Assembly: GCA_905214925.1 (NCBI GenBank)
Contig: CAJMOB010000011.1
Span: 40,237-104,236 of the forward strand
Length of the DNA stretch: 64,000 nt
Reading direction: 5' to 3'
Source: Scybalomonas sp905214925
GTDB lineage: Bacteria > Bacillota > Clostridia > Lachnospirales > Lachnospiraceae
Shown piece after piece: positions 50,612 to 59,831 of this stretch (its first letter is position 1; the number at the start of each line of letters is the position of its first letter). Under the pieces are notes generated by a model. That model was not told the origin of the DNA. It saw only the letters and a list, made by a program, of their open reading frames with translations, and did no database searches. The translations under genes were made by a program, and so were the position numbers.

Positions 50612-53125
50612 TTACACTTCTTTTCTATCTATAAATTCCTTATCAGCTATTGTAGTATCTACCATAGTGAGTATAATTCCATTTACCATGTTTTGTTCTG
50701 TCCTGCTTGGCTGAATACGAATCAACCAACGTTTTCCTCGACTATCATTTAAATAGCGATAGATTTTTTGATTGCTCTCCACCACATATCGAAGATCTTC
50801 ATGGAATTGTGGATACTCTTCCATGAAAGTCACATGAAAAATAGAACGTCCAATATCATTTTCTACCAAGTTGGTCATAGCTTTTACAATTGGTGTAATC
50901 TTTCGAATACAAAGTTTCTGATCTAGATAAAGAGCACCAATTTCCGCACTAACGAGAAGATTATCCATATCTTCTGTCATTCCTGTCAACTCATCCAGTT
51001 TCATGCGATACTCTGCATTTACGGTATGTAATTCTTCATTGACGGATTGTAATTCTTCATTGGTACTTTGCAATTCTTCATTGCTTGCAATTAACTCTTC
51101 ATTGGTACTTTGCAATTCCTCATTACTTGTCTCTAACTCTTCTACTGTTGCATGAAGACTTTCTTTACTCGCTTGAAGCTCTCGCTCTAGTTCTTCAATT
51201 CTCTGTCCTGCTAATGACTCAGAATCCATAAAATCTATAGAATTTTCTTTCGCTCCTACCATCACTGTTTGAAGACTCACTAAATAATATTCAGAACGAT
51301 TGTATACAACCCTTTTTCCCGTAATTGTAATTTCTTCTCCTGGGAATTTTTTTAATCCTGTGATCGTTTCTTTTACAATATCTTTTTCTCTTCTTTTTAA
51401 TCGTCTTAACACACCATTGACAAATAAGGAGAGATCATTTGGTAAAATGGCTAAAAATTGATTTGTAAATTTTCCAGGTTTTAAATCGAGAAAATGATTA
51501 ATATTGCTAATCACTTGTATAATATTATCCCCTGCATCTAATAATACTGCTGGTGGCAATAATTCAGAAACTGCTTTCTCTACTAAATGGTCCATTCGAA
51601 TTTTCCGATTATAATTCATGGAGAATGATTGATTATCCGTAAATCGAGTTTTGGAAGCACTAATATCATTTACCCCAAAATTCCAAAGAGGGACAGAGAC
51701 ATGAAATCCATTTCTCATGCGATAAATTTTCCATTTTGAATCAATAGTTTCAAAGGCTTCTGTCATCTCTCCGATGGACTCACTAGACCCCATAAACAAA
51801 TAGCCCTTTCCATTTAACGCCTGACAAAAGGATTCTAACACCTTCTTTTGTAAATTCGCTTTTAAGTAAATAAATAAATTTCGACAAAGCAATAGATCCA
51901 AATTGGAAAACACTGGATCACTCAATAAGTTATGTACTGCAAACACAATATTATTGCGAATACAATCACGAACTTGGAAATAGTCACCTTTTTTTACAAA
52001 GTATTTATTTAAATATTCTTTTGGCACATCTGAAATAATATTTTCTGAATAAATCCCTCTTCCAGCAATTTCTACCGCCACTGGATCCACATCAGTTGCA
52101 AAAATTTTATAAGAACAATTTAAACGATTCTTTTCAATGTATTCTGACAACAAAATTGCTGTTGAATACACTTCTTCTCCAGTGGAACAAGCACAGCTCC
52201 ATACTCGAATCTGCGGTCTTGTATAATCAAGATTTGGTATCACATGATGTTCTAAACTGGAAAATGCTTCTTTATCTCGAAAGAAACTGGTCACTCCAAT
52301 TAACATCTCTTTAAAAAGAGTATTTCTTTCTTCCTCTGATTCCGTTAAAATTTTATAGTATTCATTCACGGATTTACAACGATTAATACTCACTCTTCTC
52401 TCTAATCTTCTTAAAATAGTCGTTTCTTTATAATATGAAAAATCCACGCCAGTATGCTCTTTTAAAATACGAAGCACCTCTGTGAACATATTCATTGCAT
52501 TTTTATCTTTTGTAACTTCTTCTAACAAGCGATGTCCCTGAATATAAGGGTGTTTAATATAAGCCACTAACGTCTGTCCCATCTTTTCAGGAGATAAAAT
52601 ATAATCCACAGAACCTGTTGCAATGGAACTCCTTGGCATGCTACCAAACTGAGCAGTAATAGCATCTTGTGCCATCACCATTCCCCCTTCTTCTTTAATT
52701 GCGCGGATTCCAAGAGAACCATCAGAACCGCAACCAGATAGGACAATTCCAATTGCATTTTTTCCACAAGAAGAGGCGATAGAGCGAAACAATGTATCAA
52801 TTGGGTGTTGTACAATCTGTTCCGTATCCATCTGTGTATTTTTAAACACATTTCCTTCTATTTCTAAATTATACCCTGGACTATTCAAATATACCGTATC
52901 CGCTTCCACTTCCATTCCATCTTCCGCTTGAATAATTGGCATTTCTGTACAACGCTGTAATAGTGTCTTCATATAACTTTTGTAATCTGGAGATAAATGC
53001 TGAACAACAATATAAGCAATTCCTGCATTTTGGGGCATCTTCTTAAAAAGGGCTTGTAATGCCTCTACACCGCCTGCAGATGCTCCGATTCCTGCTACAT
53101 AAATATTATTGGACTGTCTTTTCAT
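50612..53125 (-). CDS. CheB-CheR fusion with coiled coil and PAS domain
   Basis: This protein of about 837 residues joins a CheB methylesterase domain (about 1-185; nucleophile in GIGASAGGVEAL, His in VVQHLSPDY, Asp in GSDGSLGI) to a CheR methyltransferase (about 205-480; VWSCACSTGEEVYSTAIL, LLLCRNLFIYL). A long coiled coil of repeated SNEELQSTNEEL units (about 640-705) and a C-terminal PAS domain follow. There is no receiver ahead of CheB and no chemotaxis genes nearby. Such fusions are usually paired with hybrid kinases rather than flagellar chemotaxis. AGGAGGAAAGAGTTG precedes the ATG at 53125; TTG at 53128 is an alternative. Confidence 0.92.
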   Translation of the reverse strand: MKRQSNNIYVAGIGASAGGVEALQALFKKMPQNAGIAYIVVQHLSPDYKSYMKTLLQRCTEMPIIQAEDGMEVEADTVYLNSPGYNLEIEGNVFKNTQMDTEQIVQHPIDTLFRSIASSCGKNAIGIVLSGCGSDGSLGIRAIKEEGGMVMAQDAITAQFGSMPRSSIATGSVDYILSPEKMGQTLVAYIKHPYIQGHRLLEEVTKDKNAMNMFTEVLRILKEHTGVDFSYYKETTILRRLERRVSINRCKSVNEYYKILTESEEERNTLFKEMLIGVTSFFRDKEAFSSLEHHVIPNLDYTRPQIRVWSCACSTGEEVYSTAILLSEYIEKNRLNCSYKIFATDVDPVAVEIAGRGIYSENIISDVPKEYLNKYFVKKGDYFQVRDCIRNNIVFAVHNLLSDPVFSNLDLLLCRNLFIYLKANLQKKVLESFCQALNGKGYLFMGSSESIGEMTEAFETIDSKWKIYRMRNGFHVSVPLWNFGVNDISASKTRFTDNQSFSMNYNRKIRMDHLVEKAVSELLPPAVLLDAGDNIIQVISNINHFLDLKPGKFTNQFLAILPNDLSLFVNGVLRRLKRREKDIVKETITGLKKFPGEEITITGKRVVYNRSEYYLVSLQTVMVGAKENSIDFMDSESLAGQRIEELERELQASKESLHATVEELETSNEELQSTNEELIASNEELQSTNEELQSVNEELHTVNAEYRMKLDELTGMTEDMDNLLVSAEIGALYLDQKLCIRKITPIVKAMTNLVENDIGRSIFHVTFMEEYPQFHEDLRYVVESNQKIYRYLNDSRGKRWLIRIQPSRTEQNMVNGIILTMVDTTIADKEFIDRKEV

Positions 53126-53395
53126 CAACTCTTTCCTCCTAGTATCTCATCATGAACTAATAACTTCTGTTCATCATTTATCATCTATGTTTGTAGTCCC
53201 TTACAATATAAAACCTTCTTATTTATCATTTTCCCTTAATTTTACTCGCCCTTTCTCCCAACTTCCTTTTTTCAATCTATCTCTTAAACACCATAATAAA
53301 AGCCCGCTTACTTCTGCTCACTGACCTCTATTGTATCGTAAGCATTGCCTATGATCATCATTTGCCAAATATGCTTTTAGCGACTCATTATTTTT

Positions 53396-53423
53396 ATTAT
53401 ACCATACGTCTGCTAAAAAACAA
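53396..53423 (-). promoter_or_regulatory. Candidate promoter of the CheB-CheR gene
   Basis: On the minus strand TTGTTT (53418-53423), 16 bp, TATAAT (53396-53401). It gives a long leader of about 265 nt in which I recognise no riboswitch. Confidence 0.55.
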
Positions 53424-53467
53424 ACTCTCTAAAATTGGTAACAAACTGATAAGAAGCCAATTTGGAA

Positions 53468-53666
53468 CAAAGTGGGCGTTGCACACTCCTCGCGACTTTC
53501 GATAACTTCTAGCAACGTACACTTTGCCGCGCGGTCGCAGTTTACGAAGTAAAATTTTCCCCATTGCGACCTGCGCCTCGTCCGCACGTAGTGCTTTTTT
53601 ATTTCATAGGAAATGGTACTTTTACAAATTAATGTAACAAGATATTTCCTATGAAATAAAAAACAC
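53468..53666. repeat. Dispersed palindromic repeat, longest copy A
   Basis: Part one is an imperfect palindrome, CAAAGTGGGCGTTGC (53468-53482) with GCAACGTACACTTTG (53512-53526), 13 of 15 pairs. Part two is GGTCGCAGTTTACG against a TTGCGACC segment. Part three is a 23- to 24-bp inverted repeat (53591-53614 and 53644-53666). The GC content of the first two parts is visibly higher than the surroundings. Confidence 0.75.
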
Positions 53667-53706
53667 AAAAAAACCTAAAATACTTCCATAAGTAATTTTA
53701 GGTTTT
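53667..53706 (-). terminator. Terminator of the LacI-family gene
   Basis: AACCTAAAAT and ATTTTAGGTT flank a short loop; on the minus strand a run of seven T follows. It ends the alpha-glucan operon. Confidence 0.8.
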
Positions 53707-53726
53707 TCGTTCTATTTCTTTTATTG

Positions 53727-54764
53727 TTACTTTTTTTTCTTAATCTCTGTTGATTCTCTCTTTAATAGCTCTCCTTCAAAGACAATATGCTGATTGCCTT
53801 CCTTCTTATAGATTAAGGCAAACAAAATGCGAATTGCCTCTTTTGCTATTTCTTTTGAAGGTTGCTTTAACGTTGTAATCGATGGATTATAATAAAAAGT
53901 TTCTTCTAATCCATCAAATCCAGCCACTGCACAATCTTCTGGAATCTTGATTCCTGCTTCTAACAATGCTTTACTAGCGCCAATTGCCATCACATCGGAT
54001 ATGGCATAAAGACAAGTAAAATCTCTTCTTTCTTCCAACAAACGTTTCGTCATATCATATCCATTTTTTAAAGAATAGACATCGTCTATATCATCGCTAT
54101 AACAGATCAAGTTTTTTATATCAATTTTCGCCTCTAAACAGGCATCTCGATAACCAGCTAACCGCAAATTACCAATGCTCGTATCTTTTTTTGTAGCTCC
54201 CAAAATCACAATTTTTTTATGTCCTAATTCATGAATCAAATACTTTGTCATTTTATAGCTCTCTAAATAATCATCCACAGACACCGAGGAATAAATCGCT
54301 TGGTCGATATCTTCTTTTAGCGAAATCGTAGCAAGAACAAAGGGAACGGGGATTTCCTTTAACTGCTCTTGTTTATGATGAAAATAACCGCCAAGAAATA
54401 CAATTCCTTTTAATTTTTTTTCTTTAATAATTTCTAATGCAACTTCTACTTCGTCTTCCTCTTCAGAAACTTCTTGTAAAATCATATCATATCGATTTCT
54501 ATCAATTTCTTCTTGAAAAATTCGAATCATTTTTGTAAAAAAAGGATTTGTCATTCCTTTCATTAAAACACCAATTGTCTCTGATGCCGAACGTTTTAAA
54601 TTTCTAGCACTATTATTCGGAATATAATTATATTGTTTAATCGTGTCCATAATTTTTTTCTTAGTTTCTTCGTTAATATCAGGGTGATTGTTGATTGCTC
54701 TTGATACCGTGCTTACACCAACGCCACATAATTTGGCTATCTCCTTGATTGTGATACGCTCCAT
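53727..54764 (-). CDS. LacI-family transcriptional regulator of the glucan operon
   Basis: This 345-residue protein begins with the LacI helix-turn-helix (ITIKEIAKLCGVGVSTVSRA, hinge YNYIPNNSARNLKR), followed by a periplasmic-binding-like sensor domain (TIGVLMKGMTNPFFTKMIRI to AVAGFDGLEETFYYNPSITT). It is the last gene of the malQ operon and very likely binds the large palindromic operator at 59593-59636 in response to maltodextrin. GGAGAGAGAAAG before the ATG at 54764 sets the start 13 codons inside the longest frame. Confidence 0.92.
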   Translation of the reverse strand: MERITIKEIAKLCGVGVSTVSRAINNHPDINEETKKKIMDTIKQYNYIPNNSARNLKRSASETIGVLMKGMTNPFFTKMIRIFQEEIDRNRYDMILQEVSEEEDEVEVALEIIKEKKLKGIVFLGGYFHHKQEQLKEIPVPFVLATISLKEDIDQAIYSSVSVDDYLESYKMTKYLIHELGHKKIVILGATKKDTSIGNLRLAGYRDACLEAKIDIKNLICYSDDIDDVYSLKNGYDMTKRLLEERRDFTCLYAISDVMAIGASKALLEAGIKIPEDCAVAGFDGLEETFYYNPSITTLKQPSKEIAKEAIRILFALIYKKEGNQHIVFEGELLKRESTEIKKKK

Positions 54765-54846
54765 CTTTCTCTCTCCAATCTCAGTCATTCCTATTATTCT
54801 CACACGATATTATAACAATCTCTTATATCATTTGCAATTTTTTGAT

Positions 54847-56334
54847 CTATCTACCTGTGATTCTAGCAACTTTTCTCATTTCCCTCTGTAGATTTTTTGA
54901 TAACATGACAGGAGCCATTCTCCACTTCCAGTTGTTTCCTAATGTAGATGGCGTGTTAACTCTTCCTTCCCTACCAATTCCTAAATAGTCCTGTACTGGA
55001 ATAATACAGGTGTTTGCTACACTTCTCATAGCAAGTAAAATAAAGTCCCAATGTAACTCTTCTCGGTTTTCTGGATGATTTCTCATATATTGTTTTGCAA
55101 ATGCTTGATCCTCTTTTGTCATCTCATCGTACCACCCTTGAATGGTATTATTATCATGAGTCCCCGTATAAACAACGCAGTTTCTTTCATAATTGTGAGG
55201 TAAATAATCACTTTCCTCCCTAGAATCAAAAGCAAACTGCAACACTTTCATCCCAGGATAACCACTGTCTCTCAATAATTCTTTTACCGTATCGGTCAAA
55301 AATCCAAGATCTTCTGCAATGATTTTTTGTTCTCCTAATTCCTTTGACAAATGATAAAAAAGATCCATGGCTGGTCCTTTTTCCCAACGCCCATTTTTTG
55401 CATTACGATCACCGAATGGAACTGCATAATATTCATCAAATCCTCGAAAATGATCAATACGCACAATGTCATACCGTTTCAAACTGGCTTTCATTCTTTG
55501 AATCCACCAAGCGTAATTTGTCTTTTTATGGTACTCCCATCGATATAATGGATTTCCCCATAACTGCCCCTCTTCAGAAAAAGCATCAGGAGGACATCCC
55601 GCTACCTTCATTGGAGTTCCATCCTCTTCAAATTGAAATAGTTCCTGATTGGCCCACACATCTGCACTATCAAATGCCACATAGATCGGAATATCTCCAA
55701 TAATTTCAATGCCTTTTTCATTGGCATATTTTTTTAATTTTCTCCACTGACATTCAAACTCATACTGAAGAAAACAGTAAAATTCAATGGTATCTTTTAA
55801 TTGAACTTGGTATTTTTCCATAGCATATTTGTCTCTTGATCGGATTTCTTCTTCCCACTCCATATATCCTTTGCCATGAAAAATGTCTTCTTTAATGGCC
55901 ATATAAAGAGCATAGTCCATAAGCCATTCTTTCTCTTCTTCACAAAACTTTAGAAAAGCTTCCTCTTTTTGAATATGACTCCTTTCATAAGCCTTTCTTA
56001 ATAGAGGAAAACGATTAAAATATTGTTTCTCATAATTAACCTGATTTTCTTCTGCTCCTAAATCCGCTTGGTCACACTCTTCTTTTGAAAGCCACCCTTT
56101 TTCTATCAGCTGTTCTAAATCAATGAAATAAGGATTTCCTGCAAAAGTTGAAAAGGATTGATAAGGAGAATCTCCATATCCTGTTGGCCCAAGAGGTAAT
56201 AGTTGCCAATATTTTTGTCCAGCTCTTTCTAGTTGATCTACAAATTCATAGGCTTCTTTTGAAAAACATCCAATTCCATAAGCAGATGGCAAACTAAAAA
56301 TCGGAAGTAAAACTCCACACTTCCTCTGTTTCAT
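54847..56334 (-). CDS. malQ: 4-alpha-glucanotransferase (amylomaltase)
   Basis: This 495-residue GH77 enzyme moves glucan chains between maltodextrins. Signatures are GVLLPIFSLPSAYGIGCFSK, WQLLPLGPTGYGDSPYQSFS, the nucleophile region VRIDHFRGFDEYYAVP, the general acid IIAEDLGF, and VVYTGTHDNNTIQGW. Length is standard. GAAAGGAGAAAAAAAT precedes the ATG, 22 bp after the upstream permease gene. It processes sugars brought in by the ABC transporter. Confidence 0.96.
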   Translation of the reverse strand: MKQRKCGVLLPIFSLPSAYGIGCFSKEAYEFVDQLERAGQKYWQLLPLGPTGYGDSPYQSFSTFAGNPYFIDLEQLIEKGWLSKEECDQADLGAEENQVNYEKQYFNRFPLLRKAYERSHIQKEEAFLKFCEEEKEWLMDYALYMAIKEDIFHGKGYMEWEEEIRSRDKYAMEKYQVQLKDTIEFYCFLQYEFECQWRKLKKYANEKGIEIIGDIPIYVAFDSADVWANQELFQFEEDGTPMKVAGCPPDAFSEEGQLWGNPLYRWEYHKKTNYAWWIQRMKASLKRYDIVRIDHFRGFDEYYAVPFGDRNAKNGRWEKGPAMDLFYHLSKELGEQKIIAEDLGFLTDTVKELLRDSGYPGMKVLQFAFDSREESDYLPHNYERNCVVYTGTHDNNTIQGWYDEMTKEDQAFAKQYMRNHPENREELHWDFILLAMRSVANTCIIPVQDYLGIGREGRVNTPSTLGNNWKWRMAPVMLSKNLQREMRKVARITGR

Positions 56335-56356
56335 ATTTTTTTCTCCTTTCTTTTCC

Positions 56357-57193
56357 TCATCCTTTTACAGCCCCAGCAACAACCCCTTCAATAATATGCT
56401 TTTGACAAGCAATATAAAAGACAATAATTGGAATAATGGATAATACTAAAGCGCCCATCATGGCTCCCATATCTACCGCACCGTATCCACCTTTTAAGTA
56501 TTGAATGGCAATTGGAAGAGTTTTATATTTTCTTAAATCTAGTACGAGGGATGGCAATAAATAATCATTCCAAATCCACATAGCTTGTAAAATTGAAACA
56601 GTAATACACGTTGGCTTTAAAATGGGAAGTACAATTTTAAAATACATTTGAATTGGTGTACAACCGTCAATCATAGCAGATTCTTCAATTTCAAGAGGAA
56701 TACTTTTTATAAACCCACAAAACATAAAGACGGAAAGACCTGCGCCAAATCCAAGATATACGAGGATAATTCCTACTGGATTGCTAAGTCCTAATGTGTC
56801 TGCTATTTTCGATAACGTATACATTACCATTTGGAATGGTACGATCATAGAAAAAAGGCATAGATAATAAAATCCTGATGTAAATTTATTATGTACTCTT
56901 ACAATATACCAAGCACACATGGATGTACATAAAATAATAAGTGCAACACTGGCAACGGTAATAAATAATGACGTTCCAAACGATGTGAAAAATTGTGTTT
57001 TCTCCATTCCCCTTATATAATTTTCTAGTCCCACAAACATATTGCCAGTCGGTATTTCAAAGGGCTTTCTGCTAATATAAGCTTTCTTTTTAAATGAATT
57101 AATAACCACTAAGGCAATCGGAAAAATATAAGCCAATGAAATAATAGAAAATAAAACGGTTAATACGAAATTCATTTTTGATTTTGCTTTCAT
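56357..57193 (-). CDS. Carbohydrate ABC transporter permease, MalG type
   Basis: This 278-residue permease has six membrane segments and the EAA loop EIEESAMIDGCTPIQMYFKIVLP. It belongs to the MalG/CUT1 group. Its start overlaps the stop of the MalF-type gene by one base (TAATG), so the two are translationally coupled. The ATPase (MsmX/MalK type) is not in the window and must come from elsewhere. Confidence 0.93.
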   Translation of the reverse strand: MKAKSKMNFVLTVLFSIISLAYIFPIALVVINSFKKKAYISRKPFEIPTGNMFVGLENYIRGMEKTQFFTSFGTSLFITVASVALIILCTSMCAWYIVRVHNKFTSGFYYLCLFSMIVPFQMVMYTLSKIADTLGLSNPVGIILVYLGFGAGLSVFMFCGFIKSIPLEIEESAMIDGCTPIQMYFKIVLPILKPTCITVSILQAMWIWNDYLLPSLVLDLRKYKTLPIAIQYLKGGYGAVDMGAMMGALVLSIIPIIVFYIACQKHIIEGVVAGAVKG

Positions 57194-58035
57194 TATTGTT
57201 CTACCTCCCTATTTCTTGTTAATCGCATTTGTACAAGGGCAATCAATGCCACTAATAAGAAAAATACAACTGCTTTTGCCTGACCGACACCTTCCCAACC
57301 AGTTCGACTGTAAAAGGTGTTATAAATATTTAAGGCTAACATTTCTGACATATTCGAAGGCTCTCCATTTGTCAATGCTAAGTTTTGGTCAAACAATTTA
57401 AAGGAGTTTGTAAGTGTTAAAAACGTACAAATCGTAATGGATGGCATAACCATGGGAATCATAATTTTTCTTAAAATTTCTCCCTTTGTTGCACCATCTA
57501 TTTGAGCGGCTTCTATCATATCAGGAGGAATATTTTGAATTCCTGCAATATAAATAATCATCATATATCCAATTTGCTGCCAACAAATGACAATGACTAG
57601 CCCCCAAAATCCATATTTGGAATCATAAGTCAATGTTCGATTAAAATTTAACAATACACCATTTAATAATAGATTCCATATATATCCTAAAATAATACCA
57701 CCAATTAAGTTTGGCATAAAAAATACGGTACGAAATAAGTTCGTTCCTCTAAATTTTCTCGTCAAAGCTAAAGCCACGGTAAAAGCAAGAACATTAATTA
57801 AAATCACACTGACTACCGTAAAAGCAGCCGTATACCATAGCGCATGGAGAAAGGTTTTATCGGAACCAATTTTTAAATAATTGCTAATCCCTACCCATTT
57901 GGCATTGGTCACGGTTGTAAATTTACAAAATGATAAATAGATCCCAAGTAAAAAAGGGGCGATAAACCCAATCGTAAAGGCAATTAGCGTTGGCAATACA
58001 AATACGGGAAAATATTTTTTTATGTACTTATCCAT
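57193..58035 (-). CDS. Carbohydrate ABC transporter permease, MalF type
   Basis: This 280-residue protein has six membrane segments and the EAA loop PPDMIEAAQIDGATKGEILRKI. It lacks the large periplasmic loop of the E. coli MalF, as in Gram-positive CUT1 systems. It forms the channel with the MalG-type subunit encoded next. AAGGAGTAAAAAG precedes the ATG. A strong hairpin separates it from the binding-protein gene. Confidence 0.93.
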   Translation of the reverse strand: MDKYIKKYFPVFVLPTLIAFTIGFIAPFLLGIYLSFCKFTTVTNAKWVGISNYLKIGSDKTFLHALWYTAAFTVVSVILINVLAFTVALALTRKFRGTNLFRTVFFMPNLIGGIILGYIWNLLLNGVLLNFNRTLTYDSKYGFWGLVIVICWQQIGYMMIIYIAGIQNIPPDMIEAAQIDGATKGEILRKIMIPMVMPSITICTFLTLTNSFKLFDQNLALTNGEPSNMSEMLALNIYNTFYSRTGWEGVGQAKAVVFFLLVALIALVQMRLTRNREVEQ

Positions 58036-58087
58036 CTTTTTACTCCTTTTATTCTTTTAAAAACGCTAAAAAGTGTGTATCACTTAC

Positions 58088-58123
58088 GAAAGGAGCCATA
58101 TGTTTTTCTATACGGCTCCTTTC
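58088..58123 (-). promoter_or_regulatory. Intercistronic hairpin between binding protein and permeases
   Basis: GAAAGGAGCC (58088-58097) pairs with GGCTCCTTTC (58114-58123), extended by ATA/TAT pairs. It has no long T-run, so it may be a partial terminator or an RNA stabiliser that keeps binding-protein mRNA in excess, as in other sugar ABC operons. Confidence 0.6.
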
Positions 58124-58156
58124 CCTTCTCATCGTTTTCTTATAATTGCGATAATT

Positions 58157-59500
58157 TTATTTTTCATTTGCCGCAGCGTACTCTGTCTTCCATCCATCTA
58201 CAAAAGCTGTTTTTACATTATCCCATTTTCCTGTGCCTTGTGCATATTCAAGAAGTGCACTTCCTACACCGTTTTTCCATTCTTCAGAAGGCATTGTTGT
58301 AAAACACCATGCAACGGATTCTTTTCCTGCATCAATGTATTCATTGGATGCTGTCACTAATGGATTGCTTGGAACATATTCCTCGGTAAATGTTTTAAAT
58401 GGCGTTACAAATCCCATATCCGCCATTGCTTGACGACCTTTATCACTAGAAATTACCCAATTTAAAAATTCTAATGTGGCTTCGATATCTTCTTTAGACG
58501 CTTTGCTATTCACACACCAGTAATTTTCACTACCTGTACAAAGTCCTTGATTTTCTTCTCCTTTTGCCCCAATGTAAATTGGTAACATTCCAAGATCTTC
58601 ATCCGCTACTTCGTTCCCTTGAATATCATTGTATGCCCATGTTCCATTTTGATAGAAAACAGCTTCTCCTAATGAAAATTCAGCCGCAGCATCTTCTGCT
58701 GTCTTTCCAGAAAGTAAACTTGGCTCACAAGTTGCATTGTTAATATATAAATCAAAAATGTTTTTATAGTTATCAAGATACAATCCTTCGATAGCATCGG
58801 TAGATTCAATTCCTCTGTCTTTGTATTCATAATAAATTGGTAAGTTTGCTAAATGAGTTTTAAATCTCCAGTCACTAGAGGAATCCATACCTGCTGATGT
58901 AAAGGCTCCGACAATTCCTAATTCATCTTTTTTCGCCTGAATATCTTCCACTACTTTTTTTAATGTATCAAAATTATTAATTTCTTCTGCGGATTTTACA
59001 ACTGCACCATCCATATCCATATATTTTTTAAGAAGTGCTTTGTTGTAAATAATGCCATAAGTTTCAATAACATAAGCAACTCCTTTTACTTCTCCAGACT
59101 CTGATTTTAAGGCAAAGTCATCACTCTTTAACTGCTGATATACTTCAGAATCTTTTAAATCGTAACAGTAATCAGACCAAGAAGCTAAACCAACTGGACC
59201 ATTGACCTGAAAAAGTGTTGGCGCATTTTTCTTTGAAATTTCTGATTTCAATGTGGACTCATAAGTACCAGAAGCCGCTGTCACTACTTTTGTTGACACA
59301 CCTGTTTCGTCTTCATATTGTTTTGCTAACTCTTCCCATTGTTCCGCCTGCTCTGGCTTAAAGTTTAAATAGTATACAGAACCTTTTGCTTCCTTATTTT
59401 CCCCGCCTTCGGTATTTGAGTTTCCTCCACAGCCTGCAAGCATTCCCATTACCATAAGAGCTGCTAATCCTGATGCAACAAATTTTTTCATCCTTCTCAT
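58157..59500 (-). CDS. Sugar ABC transporter substrate-binding lipoprotein
   Basis: This 447-residue protein has a lipoprotein signal (KKFVASGLAALMVMGMLAGC, lipobox LAGC, then a Gly/Asn/Glu linker) and a type I extracellular solute-binding fold (YYLNFKPEQAEQWEELAKQY, AVFYQNGTWAYND). It captures the sugar outside the cell for the two permeases. The maltodextrin specificity is inferred from malQ in the same operon. AAGGAGAAAC precedes the ATG at 59500; a second ATG three codons later is possible. Confidence 0.92.
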   Translation of the reverse strand: MRRMKKFVASGLAALMVMGMLAGCGGNSNTEGGENKEAKGSVYYLNFKPEQAEQWEELAKQYEDETGVSTKVVTAASGTYESTLKSEISKKNAPTLFQVNGPVGLASWSDYCYDLKDSEVYQQLKSDDFALKSESGEVKGVAYVIETYGIIYNKALLKKYMDMDGAVVKSAEEINNFDTLKKVVEDIQAKKDELGIVGAFTSAGMDSSSDWRFKTHLANLPIYYEYKDRGIESTDAIEGLYLDNYKNIFDLYINNATCEPSLLSGKTAEDAAAEFSLGEAVFYQNGTWAYNDIQGNEVADEDLGMLPIYIGAKGEENQGLCTGSENYWCVNSKASKEDIEATLEFLNWVISSDKGRQAMADMGFVTPFKTFTEEYVPSNPLVTASNEYIDAGKESVAWCFTTMPSEEWKNGVGSALLEYAQGTGKWDNVKTAFVDGWKTEYAAANEK

Positions 59501-59539
59501 GTTTCTCCTTCTTTCTTTTTAATGATGGAATTGTTTCCT

Positions 59540-59564
59540 AACAATATAAGGGAATTATATTGTT
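59540..59564. promoter_or_regulatory. Leader palindrome before the glucan operon
   Basis: A perfect 10-bp inverted repeat, AACAATATAA (59540-59549) and TTATATTGTT (59555-59564), with a 5-nt centre. On the minus strand it contains a TATAAT, so it may be both -10 region and operator. Confidence 0.45.
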
Positions 59565-59592
59565 AACTACTAAAAAAAAATATACTCCTCCC

Positions 59593-59636
59593 TTTTGGAA
59601 ACGTTATCGGAAACGATATCGGTAACGTTTCCAAAA
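59593..59636. promoter_or_regulatory. Large LacI-type operator of the glucan operon
   Basis: A perfect 14-bp inverted repeat, TTTTGGAAACGTTA (59593-59606) and TAACGTTTCCAAAA (59623-59636), encloses a third GGAAACG half-site. ATATCGGTAACG and TTATCGGAAACG form an inner direct repeat. Several LacI-family dimers, the local regulator or CcpA, could bind. Confidence 0.75.
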
Positions 59637-59751
59637 ACTTGTTTTTATCATACACGACTTTTTTATATTTTTCAATACATTTTGTATTTTTTGTGAATTT
59701 TACACATTATTACAACCATTATTTATACATTTTAAACAATAAGAAAAACAG

Positions 59752-59792
59752 AAAAAACACGCTCTATCCATTCTTGATACAGCGTGTTTTTC
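59752..59792 (-). terminator. Terminator of the bilQRS-like operon
   Basis: AAAAACACGCT and AGCGTGTTTTT arms are 17 nt apart with T-runs on the minus strand, about 40 bp after the flavodoxin-like stop. Confidence 0.8.
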
Positions 59793-59831
59793 TAATTTCT
59801 CTATTTATATTCTTTATTAATCCTACTATCT

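Noticed and set aside
51000..51210. Repeating DNA pattern resembling a tandem repeat array
   Set aside because: It encodes the heptad-like SNEELQSTNEEL coiled coil of the CheB-CheR-PAS protein; the DNA repetition follows from the protein.
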